Source: Chaetomium olivaceum
Lineage: Eukaryota > Ascomycota > Sordariomycetes > Sordariales > Chaetomiaceae
Assembly (NCBI GenBank): GCA_039881045.1
Contig: JAYWVB010000023.1
Span: forward strand, 186,001-250,000
Direction: 5' to 3'
DNA: 64,000 nucleotides
Below, one piece after another: positions 47,447 through 58,000 of this stretch; the stretch's first letter is position 1, and every line of letters starts with the position of its first letter. Made by a program: the position numbers and the translations under genes. Under the pieces are notes generated by a model. The model had not been told where the DNA came from and ran no database searches. It saw only the letters and a list, made by a program, of their open reading frames with translations.

Positions 47447-48487
47447 TGTGACTAGAGGAAGAGAAGAGGGCTTGAAGTTGATCTGGATGCGTTGAGCACC
47501 TTACGCTTCGTGTCACTGATCTAGAAAGGTTGAGGGTTTAGATGGGACTCCCTGGAGGTGGGTGAAAGTGTCGCTAGGCCCTATCTTTTCACCCCCGCCC
47601 CCTGCAACCCTTGTACTAACCTCGGTATAAGCATGACAGTCAGGTCTTAGTGAATGACTTGCCGATTTGATATTAGCTCAAATTCTGGTTTCGTTCCGGG
47701 CTTTAACGTTCTACGGTCCGCAACGTAGGACTTTGAGGCAGGATCTTCCGGAAATGGTTCCCCGGATCAACTCTTGCGGATGTGATAAACCGCGGCCGAG
47801 GTGGCGGCTATCACGAGTGTTTATATGCAACCATCCAACACTATTTGATGGTGGCCTACAAGAATCCGTAATTGGACGATGTCGATCGATGCAAGTCCTG
47901 GGCTGTGAAGTCCTCATTGAGCCGGGAACGAGGCGCCTCAACAGGCTCGCGAATCGGAAAGGTGACGTTCCAAAGTCTCCCTCTTTTTGGATCCATTCAA
48001 GACGTACGGCGCTCCAACGCATAGTATGTGCCCCTAAGCCGCAGAAGATTCAGGACTCTCCTAATTTAACTGGTACCTTGCGCAGTGTCAAGCGCTAGGC
48101 TGTACTGTATAAGCAGTTCCTGGACGTGACATCCGCAACAGGAAGGTCGACGAGTCTGGAAGTACCCCGGTCGGTGAATGAAGGCCATGTTTGAGGTATC
48201 TGATCATTCTACTTGCATGTGCAGAGACACGATTGCCCGCTACGCTTGACCAGTGGCGCATAGGATATGCTCATAACCGCCCCCGTTGGGTTGACAACCA
48301 ACATGATAGATGCAGTTAACTCATGTCGACCGTCTATAAAGGAAGCCCCAGCGGCCTTCTGTGACACTTCTTCCTTCCAACACCACCCCTCGCCAGCTTC
48401 CTCACAAGAAAATCTCAAATACAACACTCAACTCTTCACTTCGATTTCTACGTCCTCATTCCGCATCACTGTCCCAATCCGGCGACA
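47447..48487. promoter_or_regulatory. divergent promoter region between UstYa C and the repeat precursor
   Basis: 1.04 kb separating two divergently transcribed cluster genes. On the precursor side a TATAAA lies at 48335-48340, about 150 bp before the ATG, followed by a CT-rich leader. A 143-codon frame at 47667 has no family resemblance. Co-regulation is inferred from arrangement. Confidence 0.5.
48335..48340 (+). promoter_or_regulatory. TATA box of the repeat precursor gene
   Basis: TATAAA 148-153 bp upstream of the ATG at 48488, followed by a CT-rich stretch typical of a highly expressed fungal leader. Confidence 0.45.
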
Positions 48488-48907
48488 ATGCTTACCAAGA
48501 CTTTCTCCATCCTCTGTGTCCTCGCCCTTGGCGTCATTGCAGCTCCAGTCGTCGAGACTCGCGACCTCGTTGTTGCTGAGCCTCGTGGTGTCCTCCCCGA
48601 TGCCATCTCTCTTCGCAGCAAATGGCACAAGCGGGATGTGACGAAGGCCGAGATTGCGGCACGCAATCCCCTTCCTGAGTCCGAGCCTCGTGGCGTCCTC
48701 CCCGATGCCATCTCTCTTCGCAGCAAGTGGCACAAGCGGGATGCGATGAGGGCCGAGATTGCGGCACGCAATCCCCTGCCTGAGCCCGAGCCCGAGCCTG
48801 AGGCCCAGGCCGAGGAGGGGGCTGATGCGGAGAACTTCGTCGACTGCTGCATCTCCCTCCGCAGCAAGTGGACTGCGGCGGACGAGCCTGACCCTGTGGA
48901 GGCTTAG
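48488..48907 (+). CDS. secreted kexin-processed repeat precursor, candidate RiPP precursor peptide
   Basis: Single exon, 139 residues. A signal peptide is clear (MLTKTFSILCVLALGVIAAP). Then come two 35-residue tandem repeats, 48581-48685 and 48686-48790, identical over PRGVLPDAISLRSKWHKR and nearly identical over AEIAARNPLPE. Each contains one Lys-Arg dibasic kexin site (HKR followed by D). A third degenerate unit near the C-terminus keeps only ISLRSKW, preceded by CC and lacking the KR. This build (signal, repeated core, kexin sites, acidic spacers) is that of UstA/PhomA-type precursors and of kexin-processed secreted proteins in general. The mature peptide cannot be fixed from sequence; the invariant ISLRSKW next to KR is the best core guess. 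UstYa genes nearby support the RiPP reading; a non-modified secreted peptide is the alternative. Confidence 0.75.
   Translation: MLTKTFSILCVLALGVIAAPVVETRDLVVAEPRGVLPDAISLRSKWHKRDVTKAEIAARNPLPESEPRGVLPDAISLRSKWHKRDAMRAEIAARNPLPEPEPEPEAQAEEGADAENFVDCCISLRSKWTAADEPDPVEA
48581..48790 (+). repeat. tandem repeat, two 105-bp units inside the precursor gene
   Basis: Units 48581-48685 and 48686-48790. The first about 55 bases differ at one or two third positions only; most remaining differences cluster after the KR codons. Sharper conservation of the ISLRSKWHKR part than of the spacer is as expected of a selected core. Confidence 0.85.
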
Positions 48908-49319
48908 ACATGCCACATGCGACACAGAAGATACTGATAGGCTTGCGTCAAGTACGAACGCCCTTTAACTAAAGACTCGCGCTCGCCCTCTCGTATTATT
49001 GCTGACACTGGCATCAGGCTCTCCATACCTCGGGTCCTGGTCGGCAACCTTTCTTGACGGGGCGGATGTGGGCCTAGAAGTGAAGAGACTGACGACTGAG
49101 ACTTGAAACGGGATGTGTTATCTGGCTTTTACCAACAACAGTCTTTACCTAGCTGCTTGTTTAAATTACATACATCTACAATACAAAACATGGGCCCAGA
49201 TCCTCCGCTTTCAAACAACTACTGTCTATCGAAGGTTGAAGAACAGAAGGAAGGTTCGAGGCCAGAGGCCCCGGCAGAGCCTATAGGTCCCTATATCTAG
49301 GTACCGGATTAGCCGCCAG

Positions 49320-49510
49320 TATAGTTGCTCAGTGGGTTAGCTGGTGTGACGGGCTGGGCCCGTGGGTAGGTTCGGCGATGCCAGAACCTGGTGGGTTCGA
49401 GTCCTACTTGGATGGATTATGCTAGAACCTTCCATGCCCCCTTTTAGCAATACGATAAACTGTCTCGTATCTTTCTTGTAGCTTAGCTCTCTCTCTCTCT
49501 TTCTCTTTTC
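49320..49510 (+). repeat. tRNA-derived SINE candidate
   Basis: An A-box-like TTGCTCAGTGGGTTAG at about 49325-49340 and a perfect B-box GGTTCGAGTCC at 49394-49404, the latter inside a T-arm-like stem GTGGG/CCTAC. No matching acceptor stem exists, so it is not a working tRNA. A CT microsatellite follows at about 49484-49505. A single copy cannot prove a SINE. Confidence 0.4.
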
Positions 49511-49720
49511 GTTCGAGACAATCCAGGCCAGTCCCGCCTCGCCTTGCGCATTACTTCAACGTCAACGCAAGGCCCGGTACAATAGCCTTCAATTAGCTCG
49601 ACCACGAGAAACCGGGCTAATTTCACTAGTTTAACCATAACCCCCCTGGGTAGCCCAGGGCTATAGGGTTCTTCCACTGCTTCTAGCTTTTACTAAACTG
49701 GATTAGTTCGTATTTTTGTA

Positions 49721-49768
49721 ACGTACTTGCATAACGAGTGGCCCACCATAACGAGTGGGCCACTTTTC
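49721..49768 (+). repeat. left terminal inverted repeat with internal 17-bp direct repeat
   Basis: 48 bp, perfectly matched to the complement of 51515-51562. It contains two tandem 17-bp units differing at one base (49730-49746 and 49747-49763, CATAACGAGTGG core), likely transposase-binding sites. Confidence 0.92.
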
Positions 49769-49827
49769 CCGGACCTCAACCACCTCGTGTAAGTCAATTC
49801 AGCCACAACAACTCAAATCAATTGAAA

Positions 49828-51464
49828 CTACTCGGTATCACCATCTTCAGATGTCTCACAAACTACTTGACATGTTCGTGCATTGTGGCCGGGCTTCTTG
49901 CAGTTGCTGCAGAGCCGAATGCGTGGCCCACCCACTGTTATACAACCACTACTCCCAGACGTTTCCTCGCAGTCCTTATCACCAAGTCCCCGATCAGCCA
50001 TCAAACCCTTTGCCTCTTTTAAACTAAGTGATCCTCCTTCCTGCAGACGCGTTTTCTTTGTCCTACGGCGCTTGCTTAGTCGCTCATTTGCTGTACGAAG
50101 TTCCTGGGCCTCAGCTCGGAGCAACACCATTTCATGTGCCAACTTTGAGATGCTCTTGGCCTGCAAGTCGATGATGTCGAAAATGTGAGTCGGAGGTTCT
50201 CGATCTTCCGCTTGAGAGTGATGGAGCTCTTGGTCGCGTCGTACGCATTGGATGGGGTCTTCAGGGCCCAGTCGAGGCTGTTCCGGGACGCGAGTTTGGA
50301 GGAGATGGGGTAAGTGGCTTAGGGTCGAGGCAAGAAACTACCAATTCAGGGTCAAAAGGAACTAGGCCAGTTGCTCTAAAGCCCGCTCGTATGTTGTTCG
50401 CTGTGACGGAAGCGTGAAATGCCTCGACAAACGCGTCGAAGAAGTCCTCCTTCGTAATGTGGGTGATCTGCATCCGCATCATCTGCTCAATCTGCTTGCC
50501 GTACAAGGCCTTAAGCGACTAAAACACCCAACATCGGGGCTGGAGAAAGTGGGAAGAATGGGGAGGCATGCAAAGTGTAATAATGTTGTTGGCCTTGCAG
50601 AAATCTTCGAAGTCGATCGAGGGTGGCTTTCGTGGCCGTCGAGGATAAGCAGTCGATGTACCCCTCTCGTACGGCGTTTGGTAGCCTGGTCGAAATGTTT
50701 TAGCCAATCGACGCCAATCTCATTTGTTGTCCAGCCATTTTCGCTTGTGTGGACTCTCCATTCGGGCTGGAATCGGCTGTCCTGGTACCAGGGGAGGAGG
50801 TGGTTTTTCCCCTTGACGACAAAGTACGGCGGCACGACCCAGCCATCCGCACACACAGCTTGGATCACCGTAACCCACCCCGATTGCCAGGCTGCTTTGT
50901 GCGCGGCCTCCCACGTCGCTCGGAGCTCGTCACGACCTTTGCACTCGAAAGCATGCCCATCTGGAACCCAGTCTCGTCGAAGTTGTAGATATCCCCCTCT
51001 TGGATCGCGTATTTGTCGATTACGTTGCGTACGAGCCGAAACCACGCGTTTACTACCTCGGGATCTTCGCATTGGGCCCTCTGATAATCGATTTGACGTC
51101 GGAAACGCGTTGCAACCTTGGAATGTCGCTTTACGAAACCGTTTGCCCATCGGGGTCCGACGGGCGACGCGCCGCGTGCGGCCCGAAGGCGATCGGCCAT
51201 TTCTCGAAGGTCCGAGAGCTGGGGCTGAAATCCTCGCGCATCAAGGTCGAGTACCCTCTCAAGAAGGACTTGTTCCTCCAAGTCGGTCAATTTTCGAAGG
51301 TTAGCTGGTATTTCTGGTCGTGGTTGCTTTCCAGCGCGTCGGTGTCGCAGTGAGCTTCGTGGAATCTCGTAGATCGTAGCAGCCTTCCGTACGGAAAGTT
51401 TAGAGTCTTTTTTAAGAGCTTCAAGCGCAAGGATTATACGACTCTCTTTTGGAAGAGGTTCCAT
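49828..51464 (-). pseudogene. pogo/Fot1-type transposase, several frame breaks
   Basis: N-terminal DNA-binding helix-turn-helix (ALKKDSKLSVRKAATIYEIP) and CENP-B-like region (GPRWANGFVKRHSKVATRFRR), then the catalytic domain with DIYNFDETGFQMG (first Asp), SGWVTVIQAVCADGW, LLILDGHESH (second Asp) and ITLCMPPHSSHFLQP. Downstream is KQIEQMMRMQITHITKEDFF and a C-terminal CCHC knuckle (CSNCKKPGHNARTC). At least three one-base shifts are needed: near 50880, near 50640 and near 50520-50540. Start is probably the ATG around 51464; the upstream ATG lies within the terminal repeat. Either the copy is dead but very young, or the consensus has errors; the perfect repeats favour the latter or a recently silenced copy. 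Confidence 0.85.
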
Positions 51465-51514
51465 TTTGCATTGTGAAGGAAATTCGTGATGAAGTTGGGA
51501 GGTTGCAAAAGGAA

Positions 51515-51562
51515 GAAAAGTGGCCCACTCGTTATGGTGGGCCACTCGTTATGCAAGTACGT
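51515..51562 (-). repeat. right terminal inverted repeat
   Basis: Exact reverse complement of the left 48-bp repeat, carrying the same paired 17-bp units. Followed immediately by TA. Confidence 0.92.
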
Positions 51563-51933
51563 TAGTGTAAATGTTAAACCCTACAAGCGCTGTAGCCATC
51601 TGGGGGGCTCTACAGTATTGTAACTGAATTTGTATGGCCTGTAGCTATATACAGCTATTTTGATTGAGTTGGTAAAACTACTGGGCAACTCGCTATCTAG
51701 ATTTGAAGAAGGTTGGTTCTTCTTTAGGTCTGGGTACACGTGCTACCCCCGACCGACCTACCCTGCACCCAGATTCCCAACTAGCCTGGGCTGACATGAA
51801 CACTCACGGTGTATGTAGTCTTTGGCCGGCGGCACGCCCACATTGCAATAATTCCTGAACATTTTGTCGATGGCATTTTGATAACTCTCTCGGAAGACGG
51901 GCGCAGCGCCTCGTTGGTCTGGCCGTCGCCACA

Positions 51934-52080
51934 CGGGTTGATAGCGTACTTCCGCGGGTGGTAGTTGTACGTCAGCTCGAACAAGATGCTGCCCACGGGC
52001 CAGATATTGATGGAGTGGTTGTATTCCTCCAGCTCGGGCTCGAGAGCGAGATAGCCGACCGTGCCGACCGTGCCCGGCTT
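51934..52080 (-). pseudogene. protein kinase fragment
   Basis: Reads KPGTVGTVGYLALEPELEEY and NHSINIWPVGSILFELTYNY, the activation-segment/APE and subdomain IX region of a Ser/Thr kinase, with APE altered to LEPE. No Gly loop, catalytic loop or C-lobe nearby. A relic of about 50 codons. Confidence 0.6.
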
Positions 52081-52280
52081 GGGCTGTAAAGACGCACCTG
52101 CCTGGATGTGCCTAGATGTGCCGCCGTGTAGCAGAACGGAGGCGGACACTTTTACATGACATGTCCTTTATACTCTCATGGGGTTTTCTGAGTGTGTCTG
52201 GCGGATTGGAGGGGTGTAGCGGAGGAGGATCTTGTCACCTTCGTACACGGCTCATCTTGATCGTTGCTATCCGCGGTACC

Positions 52281-52400
52281 ACAGGATTGCCCGTCACTCA
52301 GCTTGAGATCGCCACTATCGCCTTTGCCGTGTTTGCGATTGCCACCTACGCAGCGAATTTGTGGAATCCAAAGGATGTCGCACGCCCGACTCTTCTTCAG
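52281..52400 (+). pseudogene. fragment of a fungal multi-pass membrane-protein family
   Basis: Reads TGLPVTQLEIATIAFAVFAI then TYAANLWNPKDVARP. The TQLEIATxAFA...TYxxWxxKP pattern recurs in a family of uncharacterised fungal membrane proteins. Only about 40 codons; the open frame continues on either side without resemblance. Family call is from memory of the pattern. Confidence 0.4.
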
Positions 52401-52743
52401 GGTACATCATACGAAGCAGCATGGCGGAGTCAGATACTTGTAACCTACCTATGTAGCTCTAGTCGTAGGTACTATTTAGGAGACCCGCGTACCAATTGTA
52501 GATAGGGTACTAGGCCTTACCCAGAGTCGCCTCGGTAAGGAGTTGCGAGCCCTGTGGCCCCTGCCATATCTGCGGTTTGGATTTGCGATTGTCTGCCTTG
52601 TCACCTCCATACTCGAGACGTAAAAGTTTCTCTCCCAATCATGGTGGGTGTCCATGAAAGTAGGTAATCAAACCAGTGTTGCACACAATGTATTACACCG
52701 ACTTATCTACATGATGTGGTTCTTACAAAACCCGCAACACGCT

Positions 52744-54238
52744 TCAGGGAATCACACAAACCTCCGCAGGGCAATACCCGTGATTGCACGCATAGCTGCA
52801 CAACTCGGCGAAGCTCTCGTCCCTGCCTGGCGCCGGCACACCCGGGGTTCCCGTCTCGTCTGGTTGTGTCTCCCACCACGTGCTTCTGTGGCCGTACAGG
52901 GTACACGAGCAGGTGTCTGAAGGGCAGAAGCCGTAGCGGCAGGAAAACTCGCACAAGTCCGTGTAGTCGCCTTCGCCCTCGCCCCGGACGCATACGGCCC
53001 CCTCGGTTGGGGTGGTGGTGTACGGGATCGTGGTGCAGATTCCTGCGGGGATGAAGTATGTGCCGTAGTAGGCGCCTATGAAGCTACACAGGGGGTCATA
53101 CTCGGCCGGGATACTCAACATGGCCCAGCAATGGATTCCCGGAGGCGTATCGGGAAGAGGTTCGGGGGTGCCGGGATTCGTGCATGTGCAAGGCGGCGGG
53201 CAGAAGCCGCGGCGGCAGGTCTGATCACAGAGGCTGTCGCCTATTGTTTCCGGACCAATGCCGTTTACGCAGTCGGTAATAGTGAAGGTGGGCCATGCGC
53301 TGGGGTCAGTCGTGGAGGAAGAGGAGGAGGAGGAGGTGGTGGTGGTGGTGCTGCTGCTTGCCGGCGCCGAAGTGGGTGTCAAGATGGCATCCCAGTCGCA
53401 GTTCCCCGATTGACAGTTCCCCTTGGCGCAAAAGGCAGTGCCGGTGCCGCAGGTACCGTTGTGGTGGCAACAATCCCCCCATTTACCGGCACACATCCGG
53501 CTGCCATGCTGCCAGCCACAAGTACCATCGGTGCTATACTCCTTGTCGCCGAAGCAGGCTCCTTCATAGCAAGTGCCGTTGGCGCAATCCTCTCTGTGGG
53601 GGCAGTCAGTCTAGGCTCTGAAGAGAGATAATGATAGTCTGGAGTGACTCGGCTCCTTACTCGGTGTTACCGCAGGTCCATGTTTCTGCGTTGCAGCACT
53701 GCGCCTCAGTCCCCAGGCAGGTGGCATTGTTGTGCTGCGGGCCACAGAAGCCGTCGGTCGAGCGAAGGGGCTCAACAACTGTACGTTGGCGTCAGTCGTG
53801 AGTCGTCATGGGATAGATACATCAGGTAGTAGGTAAGGTACGACACTCACACCCGATGACGCAGTATTTCGTGTTTGGTTCGAGGTTGGAACAGTCCGGC
53901 AGCACGGTTGGGTTCAAAAAGAAGAAGTCCTTGAGAGTGATGCCGTACAGGTCGACCATCTCGGTGCACGTGTAGTAGTTTGGATCCTCGTATGTCTTGG
54001 CCCAGAAGCGGCAATTGATTTCGCCGGGCTGGATGGGGGGCCGGCTCTCATTGCGAGCCACAATGGGCATCACGGCCGAGGCAATCGGAGCAACGGCCAT
54101 GTCCGTGGCGCCGGCAGGAGACCGTTTTGCGGCCCGATCCTTTGTCCATGTTATGGGCTGGCAGTCGTCGGCAAGGACACCGAGAGGCAGCGTGAAGAGC
54201 AGAGAAAGCGCAAGAGGGAGGATCTGAAGGAGAAACAT
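52744..54238 (-). CDS. secreted LysM and CBM18 chitin-binding protein with Cys-rich repeats
   Basis: Exons 54238-53851, 53778-53661 and 53593-52744 join in frame to 451 residues. Signal peptide MFLLQILPLALSLLFTLPLG. A LysM-like domain lies at about residues 65-128 (INCRFWAKTYEDPNYYTC, LNPTVLPDCSNLEPNTKYC). Two hevein-type CBM18 domains follow (STDGFCGPQHNNATC... and STDGTCGWQHGSRMC...), then a Thr/Ser-rich linker. The last 190 residues carry three copies of a Cys motif: LCDQTCRRGFCPPPCTC, LCEFSCRYGFCPSDTCSC and LCSYACNHGYCPAEVC. The ATG at 54238 is preferred over one upstream because the signal peptide starts there. Binds chitin/GlcNAc polymers by family. Divergent from the GH55-nuclease gene 794 bp away, which suggests joint function. 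Confidence 0.88.
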
Positions 54239-55031
54239 CTTTGCAGATGGCTGACTTGCGCTGCCGCAGCGGGAAGAAAAGAACCGCGACATGACGACCA
54301 GTCTCACTAGAGCCGCAGTCTGGAATCCCCTGGTTAAAGAATAGTTCACGCTCGACCGCGGAGAAACAAGACGGGAAAGGGGTCCTCTTCGGCCACATAA
54401 TTTCGCCGTACGGCTGGCATTGACTCATTCGACTAGGGTGATTTGAAATCACGATGCAACCGGCGTGGGGGACGACACGGTTGAGTTGTGCGTTTGCGAG
54501 CCAACGACAGTCTAGATGTGGTGTTGGGGGTTGAGCGAGATTGCAAGCGGCATGACACGATAAAAGCCGGCGAGGCTCTCGCCTGGTTCGGAGTCCGAGG
54601 TAGTATTATTGGCCGACTACTGCCTACGGTCTTCCGCAGGTCTGCAGCCAAGATGCTGTTGGTTCTCGCGCAACCCTGCAGGTACCATCGGGTAGTCCTT
54701 ATTCGGGAGAGTTGGTGCCTCGCCGGCCGTTTTGGCCCCCATCACCAAATATCTTAGGCCATGGAAAGGTACCATCGGTTAATGAGTCCGCGTCAGGGCG
54801 AGCTTTTCGCCCCCATCTTCGGATGTTATCGGCGTTAATAACGTTACGACGTGAACAGAGCTCCAGCCAGGACTGCAATGCTTACACGTGCCCTGCCGTG
54901 ATGTCTATGTCTATACATATATATATATCAGGTCTGGCTTCGCCTGCGAGCCTGGAAAGGGGCATCATGTTGGCAATCTGCCGCACCTCTGGGCCGCCCC
55001 CTTTTGGCTTCTCGCCAGCTCACTGTGCGGA
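54239..55031. promoter_or_regulatory. bidirectional promoter region of the LysM / NucA-GH55 pair
   Basis: 793 bp between divergent start codons. A TATA-like run (CATATATATATATCA) at about 54915-54929 lies about 105 bp before the plus-strand ATG. Joint regulation is inferred. Confidence 0.5.
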
Positions 55032-58000
55032 ATGGCGTCGTTACGATTCGTTGCGTGCCTGCTCGCATTCTTTGCTCTCCACGCGAGTCGACACGGGCTC
55101 GTGGCCTCCCAGTACTACCAGGACTATGAGTGGGACCTCGTTCCCGATGGCCAGGGCGGCTATGACACGGAGTATTACTAGTATGTGTCTATATATGATT
55201 TAATCTCGCACTTGTCAACTGGGAATGTGGAGCGCTGACCAAGCGTTGTGCAGCCGCCCTGCCGTGGGAGCAACTCGTCGGCGGGTGATTGAACTCCGAC
55301 CGCAAACCGTCTACCTGTACTACAACTGTCACTACATGACCAACATCTGCACCAACGCCCGCAACTTCTTGGGCTCTCCACGAGGCCGAAACATGCACAG
55401 CAGCGGGCTGGGTCTCGATGTTCCCATTTTCGGCTACGACCTCAACACCGGGAAGAATTCAAACTTCCGCAGCCACAATCGCCGTGAGCAGTCGTGCCCT
55501 CGGGGGACGTGGAAGAACAATCATCCTTGTCCCGAGTTCGACCAGAAAACCGTGTGGCGCAACGACGGCCCTTGGGATTTCACGGAGCTTGAACCGAACA
55601 CCAATCGAAACGAACTCAAGCACAGGCGGGACAGCCAAGGCCGTATCGTTGAGAAGTCCAGACTCATCTACACGTGCGATGAGTTTCCGGCAGCCACTTG
55701 GGTCGAGGGCGGCGGCGGCTACGACAGAACCACGCCCTCGGAAACCCGCTGCGCCGGCTTCCGTTGCGGGACGAACACCAAGGCTGAGCAGAACTGGCAA
55801 GCCGAGGCGCACAGCAAGCTGAGACAAGTGCTCCATAATCTGGCCCAGAGCCGGCCAAACGACTTCCCGTTCTATGACGACAAACAAAGTGTCATTTTGT
55901 TTAAATTCATCTACGACCAAGGACAGGCCGACGGTCAGGCAGCACAGGTTTTTGCCTTCGACGATGAAAATATGCAGCAGCCCCTGGAGGGCGCGTCAGT
56001 CTCGCAGGCAAAACGGGACACGAACTCGACGGCAGATGCTCCCTTGCCCGACTGGCAGTCGGGAGTGCTGTACAAGAAGCTCCTGGCGCTCGCCGAGTCG
56101 GGCCAGGGAGTCCGGGTTGCCGTTTATGCCAACGACACGGAGGCTGCCATGCCTGTGCTGCCTGGCATCAATATCATGGCCGACATGAGCCCAGCACCCC
56201 GTTGGCTGTCGGGCCATGAAGGGGGGGCCACCCTAGGTTATGCGATGGCCGATAAGCCCAGCAAGGGCCAAAGCACCCCCTCGAGCGAGACTTGGAGGCG
56301 CGCTTCTCAGCCCGGTCCTGGCCCCGTCACGCCTCTTCTCAACGAGGCGTCCGAAGCCGACATTGAGAAAGCGCGGAGCATCGTCAAGCAGGCGATTGCC
56401 GAGTCCGCGAAGCGCAACAAGGCACGGTTTGAGAACCCGATGCGCAATAGGTATCGGCTGAAGCCCGGCACTATTGTGGGACAAACTGACGTTGAGCGCC
56501 GTGGCCTCCAAACAGCAAGGGCGGAGGAGGGAGCACAGGACATGCCGCCACCGCTCTTGGAAATCACCGACGAGATCGCCCAGGCCGCGGCCCTCGTGGC
56601 CGAAGCTGACGCCAGCGCCGCAGTAGCAGCAGGGAACAGCAGAGTGACCAGGCGTCAGGCTCCCACGGGCACCTACTGGATGCAAAACATTGCCCGTAAG
56701 GGAATCGTCCCCTGGGGCGACAACTCGACTTACGCCGTCTTCCGCAACGTCCGCGACTACGGCGCGACGGGCAACGGCGTCACGGACGACACCGCGGCAA
56801 TCAAGCGGGCTATGAACGACGGGAAGCGGTGCGGCGAGAAGTGCAACGGCTCGACCACCAAGAACGCCATCGTGTATTTCCCCCCCGGAACGTACCTCAT
56901 CTCGACCACCATCCCCCTACCCTTCGGGACCCAGGTTATCGGCGATGCCAACAACAGGCCGTTGCTCCTGGCTGCGCCTGGTTTTGTCGGTCTCGGTGTG
57001 CTGTCGACCAACGAGTATACGGGTGGCGGGACAGGGACGGACGGACTCGACCAGCAGTACTACGTCAATACGGCCAACTTCTACCGCCAGATCCGTAACA
57101 TCGTTATTGATGTGCGCGATACGGAGCCCGAGAAGAACATTGCCTGTCTCCACTACCAAATCGCCCAGGCCACTAGCCTGCAGAACGTCGAGCTCATCGC
57201 CGGTCCGACGCAGACGGGCATGTTCGCCGAGAACGGTAGTGGTGGCCAGATCTCGGACGTCACCTTCACAGGTGGCGCCTTTGGCATCTGGGGCGGTATT
57301 CAGCAGTTCACTGCCCAGCGCCTGCACTTCAGCGGCTGCACCGTCGGCGTGCAGGTCATCTGGGACTGGGGGTGGGTGTGGAAGTCGATCGTCATGACCA
57401 ACGTCGGCACGGGCTTCAAGCTGGTCCCTCAGGCCGGCGAGGGCGGCGGAAGTAGCGGCAACATTGGGTCTTCCATGTTCCTGGACTCGTCCTTTACCAA
57501 CGTCGAGACGGTAGTCCAGATCACGCCGCCGTCCTCAACCCCGGCTACCGGCACCACCGGCCTCGTGCTCGAGAACGTGGCGCTCTCGGGCGTCACCAAG
57601 GCTGCCGTCGCCGACACCAGCGGTGCCGTACTGCTAGCGGGCGGTACGAGCAAAATAGAGCACTGGGCTCTGGGCCCTGTGTACGAGGGCTCGGTGGACG
57701 CCCGCAGTTTCTCGGCGGGCCGCAAGGTTGGCAACTACCGCCGGTCCCTGACTCTGACCAACGATAACGGGGCGTATTATGAGCGGCCCAAGCCCCAGTA
57801 CGAGAGTGCCTCAGTTGACGAGTTTGTCCACATCCGCGACTTTGGGGCCACGGGCGATGGAACCACCGACGATACGGCCGCATTCCAGCAGGCCCTGTAC
57901 GCGAGCCAGGGCAAGATCCTCTTTGTTGATGCCGGCTCGTATATCCTGACGTCTACGGTAACAGTGCCAACCGGGTCACGGATCGTCGGAGAGACCTGGT

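Larger units (their letters stand above)
49721..51562 (-). mobile_element. pogo/Fot1-like Tc1-mariner DNA transposon, complete 1,842 bp
   Basis: Bounded by perfect 48-bp terminal inverted repeats beginning ACGTACTTGC, and flanked by a TA on each side (49719-49720 and 51563-51564), the target duplication of Tc1/mariner elements. Length is close to that of fungal Pot2/Fot1 elements. The interior encodes a DDE transposase on the minus strand. Perfect repeats imply a recent insertion. Confidence 0.92.

Noticed and set aside
47667..48098. 143-codon plus-strand frame between UstYa C and the precursor
   Set aside because: No family resemblance and no splice structure; treated as promoter region.
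48488..48907. Alpha-factor-type mating pheromone precursor
   Set aside because: It has signal peptide and KR sites, but the repeats lack the W-C...C-W pheromone pattern of Sordariomycetes and the STE13-type XA dipeptide spacers.
49828..50166. Separate zinc-knuckle gene
   Set aside because: It lies inside the transposon, on the transposase strand, and forms its C-terminal end after a frame break.
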